Positions 1-8,907 are shown, counted from the stretch's first letter. The stretch is DNA of 64,000 nucleotides from G963664935 sp963664935 (GCA_963664935.2 CAXXSE010000007.1:1612001-1676000); one strand, 5' to 3'. Program-made: numbers and translations. Notes: a model not told the origin generated them from the letters alone.

Positions 1-1015
1 CTACGGGTCTGGAAATCCGAGCACCTGGAACCCGGCTCAGCGGCCTGGTGACAACAAGTGGTCCATGACGCTTTGGGCTCGCGATGTTGATACCGGAGCA
101 GCAAGATGGGTTTACCAGATGACACCGCACGACGAGTGGGACTACGATGGTGTTAACGAAGTGGTTCTCGTCGATCAGATGATCAAGGGCAAACAGCGGA
201 AAACCCTAGTTCATTTCGACCGCAACGGTTTCGGCTACACCCTCGATCGAGTGACAGGTGAATTGCTGGTTGCCGAGACCTTTGATAAAGCAGTGAATTG
301 GGCGACGCACGTCGATATGAAAACAGGCCGTCCCCAGGTCGTCGCAAAATACAGCACCCATCAAAATGGCGAAGATGAAAACACCGAGGGTATTTGTCCT
401 GCCGCTCTCGGCAGTAAGGATCAACAACCCGTTGCTTATTCGCCTCAAACCAAGCTGTTTTATATCCCGGCCAACCATGTGTGCATGAACTACGAGCCGT
501 TCGAAGTCGAGTATACCGCAGGTCAGCCCTATGTCGGCGCTACCCTGAGTATGTTCCCGGCCCATGTCGATGCCAAAACCGGTGCGCCTTACGCGAAATC
601 CGATCCAAGATATGGTCACTTGGGCGCCTTTACAGCTTGGGATGCAACAACGGGAACGATCAAATGGTCGATCTCAGAACCGTTCTCGGTTTGGAGTGGT
701 GCGGTAGCAACAGCGGGGGGCGTAGTTTTCTATGGCACTCTGGAAGGATACGTCAAAGCCGTTGATGCCGTTACAGGAAAAGAATTGTACAAGTTCAAAA
801 CGCCATCCGGCATTATTGGGAACCTAAATACCTGGAGTTATAAGGGTAAACAATACTTAGGTGTCTTGTCTGGACTTGGTGGTTGGGCCGGTATCGGCAT
901 GGCAGCAGGTTTGGAAGGTGATACCGAGGGTCTCGGTGCTGTAGGCGCGTACCGGGCGCTAAGTACCTTTACTCAATTAGGTGGTGTGTTTACCGTGTTT
1001 GGTTTGCCGAAATAA
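1..1015 (+). CDS. xoxF: Lanthanide-dependent (XoxF-type) methanol dehydrogenase, 3' part
   Basis: Periplasmic PQQ-dependent quinoprotein that oxidises methanol to formaldehyde or formate. The reading frame is already open at base 2, so the gene starts upstream; 337 residues of a protein usually near 600 are visible. The seen region has the family's GDNKWSMT and WARDVDTG stretches and, at bases 131-151, the motif DEWDYDG. In this family the first Asp of D-Y-D is catalytic and the second is the extra Asp that coordinates a lanthanide in XoxF; calcium-type MxaF has Ala there. The repeated W-containing propeller segments (e.g. KWSISEPFSVWSG) fit the eight-bladed quinoprotein fold. xoxJ follows 103 bp downstream, supporting a xox locus. 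No signal peptide can be judged because the 5' end is missing. Confidence 0.95.
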   Translation, partial: YGSGNPSTWNPAQRPGDNKWSMTLWARDVDTGAARWVYQMTPHDEWDYDGVNEVVLVDQMIKGKQRKTLVHFDRNGFGYTLDRVTGELLVAETFDKAVNWATHVDMKTGRPQVVAKYSTHQNGEDENTEGICPAALGSKDQQPVAYSPQTKLFYIPANHVCMNYEPFEVEYTAGQPYVGATLSMFPAHVDAKTGAPYAKSDPRYGHLGAFTAWDATTGTIKWSISEPFSVWSGAVATAGGVVFYGTLEGYVKAVDAVTGKELYKFKTPSGIIGNLNTWSYKGKQYLGVLSGLGGWAGIGMAAGLEGDTEGLGAVGAYRALSTFTQLGGVFTVFGLPK

Positions 1016-1044
1016 TAAACCCCACGCGTAAATTTGCAATATAG

Positions 1045-1079
1045 CGCCCTGGCTGTTTCTCAGTCAGGGCGTTTTTTTT
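1045..1079 (+). terminator. Rho-independent terminator after xoxF
   Basis: CGCCCTG at 1045-1051 pairs with CAGGGCG at 1065-1071, the stem extends inwards with CTG/CAG, the loop is five bases, and a run of eight T follows at 1072-1079. It lies 30 bp after the xoxF stop and before xoxJ, so most xoxF transcripts would end here and xoxJ would be expressed at a lower level or from its own promoter. Confidence 0.9.
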
Positions 1080-1118
1080 ATATATAACTTTTGAATTAAT
1101 AATTTTTAAGGTATGATC

Positions 1119-1958
1119 ATGGGGATTTTTATTCGTGTCTTAAGTTTTCTCCGCCTGTTGTTATTGTTCAATATCATTTCTGCGACTCAAGCTGTTGCCG
1201 ATGAAAAATTCCGAGTTTGCGCGGATCCTAATAACCCCCCCTATTCCGATAAAAATGGCGGGGGATTTGAGAATAAGATCGCCGAACTATTCGCGAAAAA
1301 AATTGGAAAACGTGTCGAGTACACTTGGTTTCCACAAAGAATGGGTTTTATTCGAAATACCTTAAAGAAAAAGGCCGGTGAGGAAGATCGGTTTAAGTGC
1401 GATTATGTCATGGGTGTTCCCACGGGTTATGAATTAACGCTAACCACGAAACCTTATTATCATTCGACTTACGCTTTGGTTATTGCTAAGAACCGTGGAT
1501 GGGATGATCTTAAAACACCGGGTCACTTAGCCAATTTAGATCCCCGGCGCAAGAAAAATCTTCGTATCGCCATGTTTGATAAAGGGCCGGGTACGGCTTG
1601 GTTGCACGATAATGGTTTTATTGAAAATGGCGTGCCCTATCAAACCATGACCGGCGATGCGACCATGAATGTAGCCTTAACAATTGAAAAGGAGTTGAAG
1701 AATCAGATTGTCGATATGGCCATTGTGTGGGGCCCCGTTGCGGGATATTTGATTACGAATAGTCAACCTGGATACTTTGCTTTATTACCGATGAAATCGC
1801 AGCCGGGATTAAAGTTCGATTTCCCAATGTCAATGGGTGTGCGATACGGAGATAAGGTTCGAAAAGAACAGTTGAATGGTTTGATTAAAGCCCATGCGCA
1901 AGAAATAAAAAGTATTATAGAAAAATATAATGTGCCATTGGTTGACAACGATGGTTGA
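1119..1958 (+). CDS. xoxJ: XoxJ/MxaJ-like periplasmic binding protein of the methanol dehydrogenase system
   Basis: A protein of the extracellular solute-binding fold found beside xoxF or mxaF and thought to help activate or mature the dehydrogenase. About 279 residues. An N-terminal hydrophobic segment (VLSFLRLLLLFNIISA) followed by a likely cleavage after AVA gives a signal peptide. The mature part opens FRVCADPNNPPYSD, then GFENKIAELFAKKIGK and ELTLTTKPYYHSTYALVIAK, which is the MxaJ/XoxJ pattern. ATG 1119 is chosen over ATG 1113 because AAGG at 1108-1111 is seven bases from 1119 but only one from 1113. The xoxG cytochrome often found between xoxF and xoxJ is absent here. The function is family knowledge; assignment to xoxJ rather than mxaJ rests on the XoxF-type neighbour. 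Confidence 0.9.
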   Translation: MGIFIRVLSFLRLLLLFNIISATQAVADEKFRVCADPNNPPYSDKNGGGFENKIAELFAKKIGKRVEYTWFPQRMGFIRNTLKKKAGEEDRFKCDYVMGVPTGYELTLTTKPYYHSTYALVIAKNRGWDDLKTPGHLANLDPRRKKNLRIAMFDKGPGTAWLHDNGFIENGVPYQTMTGDATMNVALTIEKELKNQIVDMAIVWGPVAGYLITNSQPGYFALLPMKSQPGLKFDFPMSMGVRYGDKVRKEQLNGLIKAHAQEIKSIIEKYNVPLVDNDG

Positions 1959-2128
1959 AAGATCGAGGGGAATTGCCCTAAATAAAACCATTTTTAATAA
2001 CTAATATCTTAGTACGGAGTAGTTACTCCTTGTTTTAGCTGATCATTCTTTAGGGTGGATCCGGTATTCGGAAAGCCTGACTCTTTGCGCTAAACTTTGG
2101 TTATGCGCTTCAAAATCACATCCTCATA

Positions 2129-3412
2129 ATGCCAATGCACACAAGCGCCATGGCTAATAACATTGATGATTCTAGTACCCAATTTCAAGAAAATCTGAAT
2201 TTGATCGAATTGAGATGCGCCGTTCAATACTATGAGTGGGGAGGATTTGACTATATCCAACACCTTACTCAGTGTGACGGCGACCACCGGCCTTATGCTG
2301 AACTTTGGATTGGGGCCCACCCTGATTTGCCCTCTAATGCGGTTTTAGGGTCGGAGTTTGTTCCGTTGAATGCGTTGATTGAAAAGGCGCCTGAATTCGT
2401 ACTTGGCGCTGAGACTTCAAACCGTTTTAATGGCCATCTTCCTTTCCTGTTTAAGGTCCTGTCGGCACGATACCCCTTATCGATCCAGTCTCACCCCAGT
2501 GCAGGGCAGGCGCGAGATGGCTTTGCCCTGGAAAATGCGAAAGGTATCGCTCTCGACAACCGCGACCGAAACTACAAAGATGACAATCACAAACCCGAGC
2601 TCATATCGGCGCTGACCGATTTTTACGCATTGTGTGGATTTAAACCCCTAAGCCAAATTGCATCCCTGCTCAATACAATCTCGGAGTTTGGATTGCTTGC
2701 CGAGTATTTTCAACCGACGCGAAAGTCGTTAATAGAATTGTACACGAAGGTCATGGAGATGTCGCAAGCGAACATTGATAGCTTTTTATCGCCTTTTGTT
2801 GAGCGATTGAAAACACAGCAGGCAAAGCATGCTTTCGGCAAGGAATCGATGGAGTATTGGGTACTCAAGGCCGATGAGGTATTTTCCCATGGACCGCATA
2901 AGGACCGGGGTTTGTTTTCCATTTGTTTGTTGAATCTCGTCCATCTTCGGCCGGGTGATGCGTTGTATCTGCCGGCCGGCGAACTTCATGCGCATCTGGA
3001 AGGCAGCGGTATCGAGATAATGGCCAACTCCAATAACGTGCTTCGGGGTGGACTCACCCCAAAACACGTGGACGTGCAAGAATTGCTAAAAGTCTTGACC
3101 TTCAACAGCGGCAATCCGGAAATACTCAACCTAAAGTCGGACAATAGTGGTTGTTTCCAGTGGTATCAAACACCGGCACAGGAATTCGAATTGTGCAGGA
3201 TACATCTCGACAAACATCAAAATCATGTTTGTCATTCCGAACACGACGTTCACATTATGCTTGTAACGCAGGGAAGGGTGTCGATTTTAACCGGCAAAAA
3301 TACCCACCATGAATTTGGCTCCGGACAGGTTTTTCTTGTTCCGGCGAATCAACACTATGATCTGTCCTCCGATATGGAGAGCAATCTTTTTTTGGCAAGA
3401 GTTCCTAAATGA
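2129..3412 (+). CDS. manA: Mannose-6-phosphate isomerase, class I
   Basis: Zinc enzyme interconverting fructose-6-phosphate and mannose-6-phosphate, the entry to GDP-mannose and here probably to GDP-fucose. 427 residues, near the usual 390-420. The class I zinc ligands are visible: Q and H in SIQSHPSAGQ (about residues 119-128), E in NHKPELISAL (about 157) and H in YLPAGELHAHLEGSGIEIM (about 280), followed by the conserved NNVLRGGLTPKH. The first ATG has no clear ribosome site, and ATG 2150 is an alternative start. The gene ends five bases before a 236-bp repeat element that separates it from the phosphohexomutase; the two probably formed one mannose operon before that insertion (inference). 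Confidence 0.93.
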   Translation: MPMHTSAMANNIDDSSTQFQENLNLIELRCAVQYYEWGGFDYIQHLTQCDGDHRPYAELWIGAHPDLPSNAVLGSEFVPLNALIEKAPEFVLGAETSNRFNGHLPFLFKVLSARYPLSIQSHPSAGQARDGFALENAKGIALDNRDRNYKDDNHKPELISALTDFYALCGFKPLSQIASLLNTISEFGLLAEYFQPTRKSLIELYTKVMEMSQANIDSFLSPFVERLKTQQAKHAFGKESMEYWVLKADEVFSHGPHKDRGLFSICLLNLVHLRPGDALYLPAGELHAHLEGSGIEIMANSNNVLRGGLTPKHVDVQELLKVLTFNSGNPEILNLKSDNSGCFQWYQTPAQEFELCRIHLDKHQNHVCHSEHDVHIMLVTQGRVSILTGKNTHHEFGSGQVFLVPANQHYDLSSDMESNLFLARVPK

Positions 3413-3417
3413 ATACG

Positions 3418-3653
3418 AGGAGGCTGTCCTAGAATAGAAAGCCTACTGCGGAAAAGCTGGATTTGGCCTTATTTCCCCATTGTATTGATGAAATACATCC
3501 CTATATTTCACACCTGTGGGCCGCTTTCAGCGGTCCAAACCCGCTCCAGGCGGATTTGTCGTTAAATATACCCAATATTCGTCTCAAATAATGAAAAAAT
3601 CAGCCTCAAATCAGCTTTCCCTCGCTACGACTTCTATTCTCGGACAGTCTCCT
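3418..3653 (+). mobile_element. 236-bp MITE-like element, copy 1
   Basis: Terminal inverted repeats AGGAGGCTGTCCTAGAATAG (3418-3437) and its near complement at 3634-3653 enclose a 236-bp unit with no transposase. Complete copies of the same length lie at 5686-5921 (opposite orientation) and 40224-40459 (same orientation). The interior holds small hairpins (CCGCTttcAGCGG) and a frame that is open from GTG 3516 out through the right end. In this copy the flanking TA seen in the others is degraded (GA/TG). It sits between manA and the phosphohexomutase and supplies the first codons of the latter's open frame. Confidence 0.85.
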
Positions 3654-5495
3654 GGGAAGTCCACAACTTTAGAATTACCATCCAAAACCTTGGTTGAAGT
3701 GCTGCGCTATGAACCTGTCGCCTCTAAGTTTGGGACCAGTGGCGTGCGGGGCTTGGTTAAGGATTTGACCGATCTTGAAGTCTACTGCCTAACGGTTGGC
3801 GCATTAACCTATCTTGATGAATCCGGCAAAACATGCCGACAGGATATTCCGAGGTCTAATATCGTTATCCCTTTGGCCGGTGATCTTCGCGTTTCCACGG
3901 AACGTATGTTGAAAGCGGTGGCGCGTGGAATTTTAGATGCTGGCTATCAAGTTGACTATGTAGGACGGATTCCCACACCCGCTTTAACGTGCTACGCACT
4001 CCAACGAGGTGTCGCCAGTTTTATGGTGACCGGCAGTCATATTCCCGCTGATCGAAATGGCCTAAAAACCAACCGCTGTGACGGCGAAGTGATGAAATCG
4101 GATGAGGCCGGTATCATTGCCGCTGTACAACAAGCCCGCCAGAATCAACTCATCCAACCCGCCGAATCTTCGCTATTCGATACCAACGGAATGTTGAAGC
4201 CTCAGTTTTGCCCCAGGTTGCCTAGTGTAAACCAACAAGCGGAACAAATGTTTGTTGAGCGTAATCGTGTCGTCGCTCCGAAAAACACCTTGCGGGGTCA
4301 ACGTGTCGTGTTTTTTGAGTACAGCGCCGTCGGCCGTGATCTTTTGCCCAAACTACTGAGAAATTTGGGTGCGGAGGTTATTCCGGCGGGACGTAGCGAT
4401 ATCTTTGTTCCTATCGATACCGAGGCAATTTCGAATGAACACTTGACCATGCTGTTGAAGTTTGTGCTTAAGGAAAGGGCGAGATATGGCCGGATTGATG
4501 CTATTTTGTCGACCGACGGCGATAGTGATCGGCCATTATTGGTCGCCGTAAATGAAAAAGGCTCTCTTCAAAGAATTCGGGGAGTTGTTTCCGGATTAGG
4601 TGAATTCGTCGCTAATCTTTTCAAAGGGCAAACCCGGGAACGCGCTAAAACAATATTGCGTTTGAATAACGCCCCCGTTGAATTGCGGTTTATTCCGGGT
4701 GATCTCCTAGGTATTGTGGTTGCGTATTATTTAGATGGAGATTCCGTATCGGTTCCTATCAGCACGAACCCGGCTGTTTACGAATTTTTCGCCGCCAAAA
4801 GGATTGAAACCATAAAAACCCGAATCGGCTCGCCTTTTGTAATCAAGGCCATGCGGGAGAAAGGGTATTCCAAGATTGTTTCCTGGGAAGCGAATGGCGG
4901 ATTCCTGGTGGGTTCCGATATTCATATGAACCACGGCCTACTTAAGTCTTTACCCACCCGTGACGCCATTTTGCCGATATTGTGCGCACTGTGTTCCGCC
5001 GTTGACCAAAAAATAACCTTATCCGAACTCGTCGACAGGCTGCCCAATTGGTATGGAAAAGCAGATCTACTCGATAATTTCCCCCAAGAAATCAGTCGAA
5101 AAATATTGGACTATTTCAAAGCCCCAGCCGATGAATGTAAGATCTTGGAATTCTTCGGAAATCGTATCGTATTGAAGGGCGCTGGCGAACAGCATATTGA
5201 TGAGTGGAATATTGACGATCCGCGGGCCAAACTGATCCTTCAGAAAAAGCGGGTGCTGGAACAAATATTTTCACCGGCTAAAGGCTTTGAGCCCATTGTA
5301 CGAATCAATACCCAGGATGGCGTGCGCTGTTTTTTCGGCAACGACAATATTGCGCACATTCGCCCGTCCGGTAATGCGCCACAACTTCGGATTTACGGCC
5401 AAGCCCGTACCCAGCAACGAGCCAACGAAATTGTCAGTATGGGAATCGTCGAGCCGGATGGGCTTCTCATAAGCTTACAAAACATAGTTAGGTAA
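3516..5495 (+). CDS. manB: Phosphomannomutase/phosphoglucomutase (alpha-D-phosphohexomutase) with repeat-derived N-terminus
   Basis: Cytosolic mutase converting hexose-6-phosphate to hexose-1-phosphate, here likely mannose, after ManA. All four family loops are present: FGTSGVRG (about residue 72), the phosphoserine loop MVTGSHIPADRNGLK (about 172, TGSH in place of the commoner TASH), the metal loop STDGDSDRP (about 332), the sugar loop WEANGGF (about 458) and the phosphate loop RPSGNAPQLRIY (about 615). The open frame begins at GTG 3516 inside the 236-bp element, and the first 46 or so codons are element sequence. ATG 3591 is also inside the element. The first non-element candidates are TTG 3690 and GTG 3699, neither with a ribosome site. 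The true start is therefore uncertain. At 659 codons it is longer than the usual 450-480; a longer family form exists, so not all of the excess comes from the element. Confidence 0.9.
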   Translation: MGRFQRSKPAPGGFVVKYTQYSSQIMKKSASNQLSLATTSILGQSPGKSTTLELPSKTLVEVLRYEPVASKFGTSGVRGLVKDLTDLEVYCLTVGALTYLDESGKTCRQDIPRSNIVIPLAGDLRVSTERMLKAVARGILDAGYQVDYVGRIPTPALTCYALQRGVASFMVTGSHIPADRNGLKTNRCDGEVMKSDEAGIIAAVQQARQNQLIQPAESSLFDTNGMLKPQFCPRLPSVNQQAEQMFVERNRVVAPKNTLRGQRVVFFEYSAVGRDLLPKLLRNLGAEVIPAGRSDIFVPIDTEAISNEHLTMLLKFVLKERARYGRIDAILSTDGDSDRPLLVAVNEKGSLQRIRGVVSGLGEFVANLFKGQTRERAKTILRLNNAPVELRFIPGDLLGIVVAYYLDGDSVSVPISTNPAVYEFFAAKRIETIKTRIGSPFVIKAMREKGYSKIVSWEANGGFLVGSDIHMNHGLLKSLPTRDAILPILCALCSAVDQKITLSELVDRLPNWYGKADLLDNFPQEISRKILDYFKAPADECKILEFFGNRIVLKGAGEQHIDEWNIDDPRAKLILQKKRVLEQIFSPAKGFEPIVRINTQDGVRCFFGNDNIAHIRPSGNAPQLRIYGQARTQQRANEIVSMGIVEPDGLLISLQNIVR

Positions 5496-5685
5496 GCTGG
5501 TCAGTTGAAACTTTGCCTATAGGCAGACCATACTGTGTTTGAGCTTCGACAGTTTGATTAAAGTAACCACAAACACATATGAGGTCCCACCCCGTCGTCA
5601 ATAGGCAAAGAAAAATGGGGCGGTTAAATTATAAAACCATAGGGCCTACCTTTGGTTCTTTGTGAAATATTACCCCAATGATGCT

Positions 5686-5921
5686 AGGAGGCTGTCCGAG
5701 AATAGGAGTCGTCGCGAGGGAAAGCTGGTTTGAGCCTGATTTTTTCATTATTCGAGGCGAATACTTGCTGTATTTAACGACAAATCCGCCTGGAGCGGGT
5801 TTGGACCGCTGGAAGCGGCCCACAGGTGTGAAATATAGGGATGTATTTCATCAAAATAATGGGAAAATCAGGCCAAATCCAGTTTTTCCGCAGTAGGCTC
5901 TCTATTCTCGGACAGCCTCCT
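5686..5921 (-). mobile_element. 236-bp MITE-like element, copy 2
   Basis: Perfect-looking ends: AGGAGGCTGTCCGAGAATAG at 5686-5705 and its complement at 5902-5921, flanked on both sides so that the junction reads CTAGG...CCTAG, consistent with a duplicated TA. Orientation is opposite to copy 1. Its minus-strand frame (5823 leftwards) begins MGRFQRSKPAPGGFVVKY, as in copy 1, and also leaves through the element end (ILGQPP). The rest of the 5496-5968 gap has no gene that I can recognise; a short motif ATAGGCAGACCATA near 5520 recurs near 13474. Confidence 0.88.
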
Positions 5922-5968
5922 AGGAATTAAGAACGGAAAAAAGCCGCTACCCAATCCCCCAACCGAGA

Positions 5969-6610
5969 TTAGCTATTAGGGCGAATATCCAATTCAACCC
6001 GCCGGTTTACCGCGCGTCCTTGTTGGGTATCGTTGTTGGCTATCGGGTAGCGTTCACCCATTCCTCGATCAGCTATTCTGCCGCGGCTTATTCCCTGACC
6101 GGTCAAATAATTAGCTACACTGGCGGCGCGCCGTTCCGATAAGGTTTGATTATGTTGGAAACCTCCTGTTGAGTCGGTGTATCCGACAACATCCAGAGAA
6201 GAGGAATCAAACTCTTTTAACACAATCGTAACGGAATTTAAGGTTTCGTAAAATCCCGAGTGAATATTGGGAGAGTTGCTCGCGAAAGTGATGTTGCCGG
6301 GCATGATGAGTTTAAGGCGATTACCGTTTCGTTGAATTCGAACACCTGTCCCTTCAAGTTTTTGGCGAAGTATGGTTTCTTGCCTATCCATGTAGTAACC
6401 GACTCCACCACCGGTAGCCGCACCCGCCACGGCGCCAATCAGAGCCCCTTTTCCTTTCCCCGCTATTGCGCCAATTGCGGCGCCTGAAAGCGCGCCGATA
6501 ACGGAACCTTTTACGGCATTGCTTGTTTTTTGCTCACCGGTATAAGGATCGAGAGTCGCACAACCATTCAAAATGACAAGAAGTGAAAAAGTGTAAAGGA
6601 CATGTTTCAT
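5969..6610 (-). CDS. OmpA-family outer-membrane lipoprotein with glycine-zipper segment
   Basis: Probable peptidoglycan-binding lipoprotein of the outer membrane (YfiB/Pal-like architecture). From ATG 6610 the protein has a short signal sequence with lipobox LNGC (Cys about residue 17), then a glycine-zipper stretch rich in GAxxGAIAG repeats (about 30-75), then an OmpA C-terminal domain (about 95-213) with DVVGYTDSTG, LSERRAASVANYL and GRAVNRRVEL, the residues that contact diaminopimelate in this family. ATG 6610 is preferred to 6628 because GGAG lies eight bases upstream of it. It stands alone between two copies of the 236-bp element. The exact role is not known from sequence. Confidence 0.88.
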   Translation of the reverse strand: MKHVLYTFSLLVILNGCATLDPYTGEQKTSNAVKGSVIGALSGAAIGAIAGKGKGALIGAVAGAATGGGVGYYMDRQETILRQKLEGTGVRIQRNGNRLKLIMPGNITFASNSPNIHSGFYETLNSVTIVLKEFDSSSLDVVGYTDSTGGFQHNQTLSERRAASVANYLTGQGISRGRIADRGMGERYPIANNDTQQGRAVNRRVELDIRPNS

Positions 6611-6628
6611 TTTGGGTACTCCATTCAT

Positions 6629-6873
6629 GGTAATTACTTTTCGTGTGTTATCGATTTTAGTACGTAAACATTAATCTTAGCTGAATTGCGGGTCAGTTAT
6701 GTGATGTTGATATGCAAATGTGTAATCCCATAAATCCAAAAGGATTGCGTGACAGCTTCGCCACGAATAACTAGCAAAAATAACTAGGGTCAGATACAAA
6801 AAAAAGTGGGTGACCTGTCATATGGAGTAAGGAAAGGAATGATATTTTATATTCATCCGAACCCAGTTCTTGA
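6629..6873. other. Intergenic stretch with no recognised gene
   Basis: Upstream of the lipoprotein gene. It is AT-rich and probably contains that gene's promoter, but I see no clear -35/-10 pair, tRNA or hairpin with a T-run. Confidence 0.5.
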
Positions 6874-7009
6874 GGTGTGAAATACAAGGACATATTTCAT
6901 CAAGTTAATCGAGAAAATGGGCCAAAATCCGCTTTTCCGCAGTAGGCTTTCTATTCCCGAACAGCCTCCTAGGCTAAGGCCGCTAGGCTTTCTACTTTCC
7001 TACAGCCTC
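6874..7009 (-). repeat. Partial copy of the 236-bp element plus a duplicated end
   Basis: 6874-6970 matches about 40 percent of the 236-bp element, from GTGTGAAATACA to the terminal CCGAACAGCCTCCT, followed by TA. Immediately after it a second, shorter end (GGCTTTCTAC ... ACAGCCTCC, about 6985-7009) is present. Two nested or tandem ends at one spot suggest repeated insertion or a deletion between copies. The patch lies where mutL usually adjoins the amidase gene in related genomes. Confidence 0.7.
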
Positions 7010-7039
7010 CCGTGTCCAAGCCTGGATCCTGATAACCCA

Positions 7040-8350
7040 CTAACTCCCAGTAGGAATCGTCAAAATTTGACCAACCCGAATCCGGGTTGTGGATAAAGAA
7101 TTCGCGGTGCGTAATGTTTTCATGCTGACACCGTATTCCTTAGCAATTCCTGAAAGGGTGTCACCGCGGGTGATAACATGTTTTTGCATCGCCAAGCGGG
7201 TTCCCGGTGGTGCATTTTGAAGAAAATATTCGCGAATGCCTTTAAAGATCGCTGTCGCTAATCGTTGTTGGTAACGGGTGCTTCTTAAATTTTTCTCTTC
7301 CGAACGGTTAGAAATAAACGCTGTTTCAATGAGGATCGATGGAATATCCGGTGATTTTAGTACCACGAATCGGGCTTTTTGGATATGCCGCTTGTGCATT
7401 TCCCCTAATTTATTAAGCTTTTTCAGTACATGCGTTGCGGCTTCATGACTCGCTTCCTGTGTTGCCGTTTGCGAGAGCTCAAGCAACACTTTGGCCAAAA
7501 CATCGTCTTTTTCCCGCAGTTTTATTCCGCCAACCAGATCGGCGGCGTTTTCCCTTGTCGCCAACCATTTTGCGGCTTCACTCGATGCGCCCCGCTCGGA
7601 TAAAGTATAAACCGAGGCGCCGCGAGCGTTTCGATTTTTAAAGGCATCGGCGTGGATGGAAACGAACAAGTCCGCCTTTACTTGCCGAGCTTTTGCCATT
7701 CGACGGCGCAATCCCAGATAGTAATCGCCGGTCCGGGTCATCGCCGGACGCATGCCGGGTTCATTTTCGATTAAGCGAGCCAGGCGCTTGGCAATTGCTA
7801 ATACTACATCTTTTTCCTTAGTCCCCCGCGCTCCCCGCGCCCCAGGGTCCTCGCCTCCATGGCCGGCATCAATACTGACAACCAAATCGCGTAGCGCTAA
7901 TCCATCAAAATTGAATGTCTTTTTGGGCTTGTTGGCGTTTTTGGCGGATGCTGTCCGGGTGTATAAATCAACGACCAAACGGTACCCATAGGATTTATTG
8001 GGGTTCAGTTGAAAACTCTGAGGTCTAACGGAAGATTTGAGATCGACAACAACGCGCAGATCGCTCTTATTTCGCGGGGCGCTACGGATTCCGTGGAATA
8101 CCGAATGGTTTCCCAGATGTTGCGGGAGTTTGGTGTTTAATACCGTGTTTGAGAGATCGATTACCAGCCTGGGCGGGTTTTCAAGCGTAAATATCCGGTG
8201 TGATTGGGGGCTGGTGACATCAAAAACCAAACGGGTCCGCTCGGGTGCGTTCCAAATACGTAAGGATTCGAGCTGAGATTGTTGCGCCCAAACGGGTATG
8301 TTCCAAAGAACAAACAATGCCAAACATAAACGGTTCGTTTTTCCCCGCAT
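7040..8350 (-). CDS. amiC: N-acetylmuramoyl-L-alanine amidase (AmiB/AmiC type) with AMIN and LysM domains
   Basis: Periplasmic zinc amidase that cleaves the stem peptide from muramic acid, mostly during septum splitting. 436 residues: signal peptide (1-22, ending VWA), AMIN domain (about 25-125, RIWNAPERTRLVFDV), Amidase_3 domain (about 155-370) with zinc residues in SIDAGHGGEDPGA, LFVSIHADAF and catalytic Glu in SILIETAFISN, and a C-terminal LysM (VITRGDTLSGIAKEYGVS ... GQILTIP). It follows nnr and tsaE on the same strand, the same order as nnr-tsaE-amiB in enterics. The next expected gene, mutL, is missing. Confidence 0.95.
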   Translation of the reverse strand: MRGKTNRLCLALFVLWNIPVWAQQSQLESLRIWNAPERTRLVFDVTSPQSHRIFTLENPPRLVIDLSNTVLNTKLPQHLGNHSVFHGIRSAPRNKSDLRVVVDLKSSVRPQSFQLNPNKSYGYRLVVDLYTRTASAKNANKPKKTFNFDGLALRDLVVSIDAGHGGEDPGARGARGTKEKDVVLAIAKRLARLIENEPGMRPAMTRTGDYYLGLRRRMAKARQVKADLFVSIHADAFKNRNARGASVYTLSERGASSEAAKWLATRENAADLVGGIKLREKDDVLAKVLLELSQTATQEASHEAATHVLKKLNKLGEMHKRHIQKARFVVLKSPDIPSILIETAFISNRSEEKNLRSTRYQQRLATAIFKGIREYFLQNAPPGTRLAMQKHVITRGDTLSGIAKEYGVSMKTLRTANSLSTTRIRVGQILTIPTGS

Positions 8351-8433
8351 CTTACGGATTACCCCCTACCTCTATCTAAAAATAACCCTATCGGAGATAA
8401 ACTGCAAGTATTATTTGAGCTTTCATCGGTATT

Positions 8434-8907
8434 TCATTGTTTGTCCAATGGATTTACTAATTTTAATCGTGATTCAATTATTTTGCCTTTGTCCGAAAGC
8501 GCAGCCACTTTTAACCCTCGATGATGGCCTGTATGCTCTAGCGTGAATTGAATATCCGGGCAGGGCAAGAATTCGTCGGCGAATTTTGGCCACTCGATAA
8601 AAAATATGACATCGTCGCATAAATAATCGCGAATTCCCAGCCATTCCAATTCTTCGGGGTCCGCAAGCCGATATAGATCGAAATGTAAAACCCGCGTGTT
8701 ATTCAGGGTATATTCTTCCATTAGAGTATAGGTCGGGCTCTTGACAATGCCATCGTAGCCCGCAGCACGCAAAAAACCGCGTACCAAGGTGGTTTTACCG
8801 GCACCTAAATCTCCCACTAGAAAAATGACACCATTGCGTGGAATACTTTTAAATAAACCCGCTCCGATGGCCATCGTTTGGGATTCATCTTTCAGGTCAA
8901 TTCTCAT
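8434..8907 (-). CDS. tsaE: tRNA threonylcarbamoyladenosine biosynthesis ATPase TsaE
   Basis: Small ATPase of the TsaBDE complex that makes the t6A37 modification on ANN-decoding tRNAs. 157 residues, usual length. P-loop FLVGDLGAGKTTLVRGF at about 30-46, SPTYTLMEEY and the HFDLYRLADPEEL stretch typical of the family. Its start codon overlaps the nnr stop by four bases (8904-8907), showing translational coupling in an nnr-tsaE-amiC operon. Confidence 0.96.
   Translation of the reverse strand: MRIDLKDESQTMAIGAGLFKSIPRNGVIFLVGDLGAGKTTLVRGFLRAAGYDGIVKSPTYTLMEEYTLNNTRVLHFDLYRLADPEELEWLGIRDYLCDDVIFFIEWPKFADEFLPCPDIQFTLEHTGHHRGLKVAALSDKGKIIESRLKLVNPLDKQ

Noticed and set aside
206..619. 137-codon minus-strand frame inside xoxF
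   Set aside because: Antisense shadow; the plus frame has clear methanol dehydrogenase motifs.
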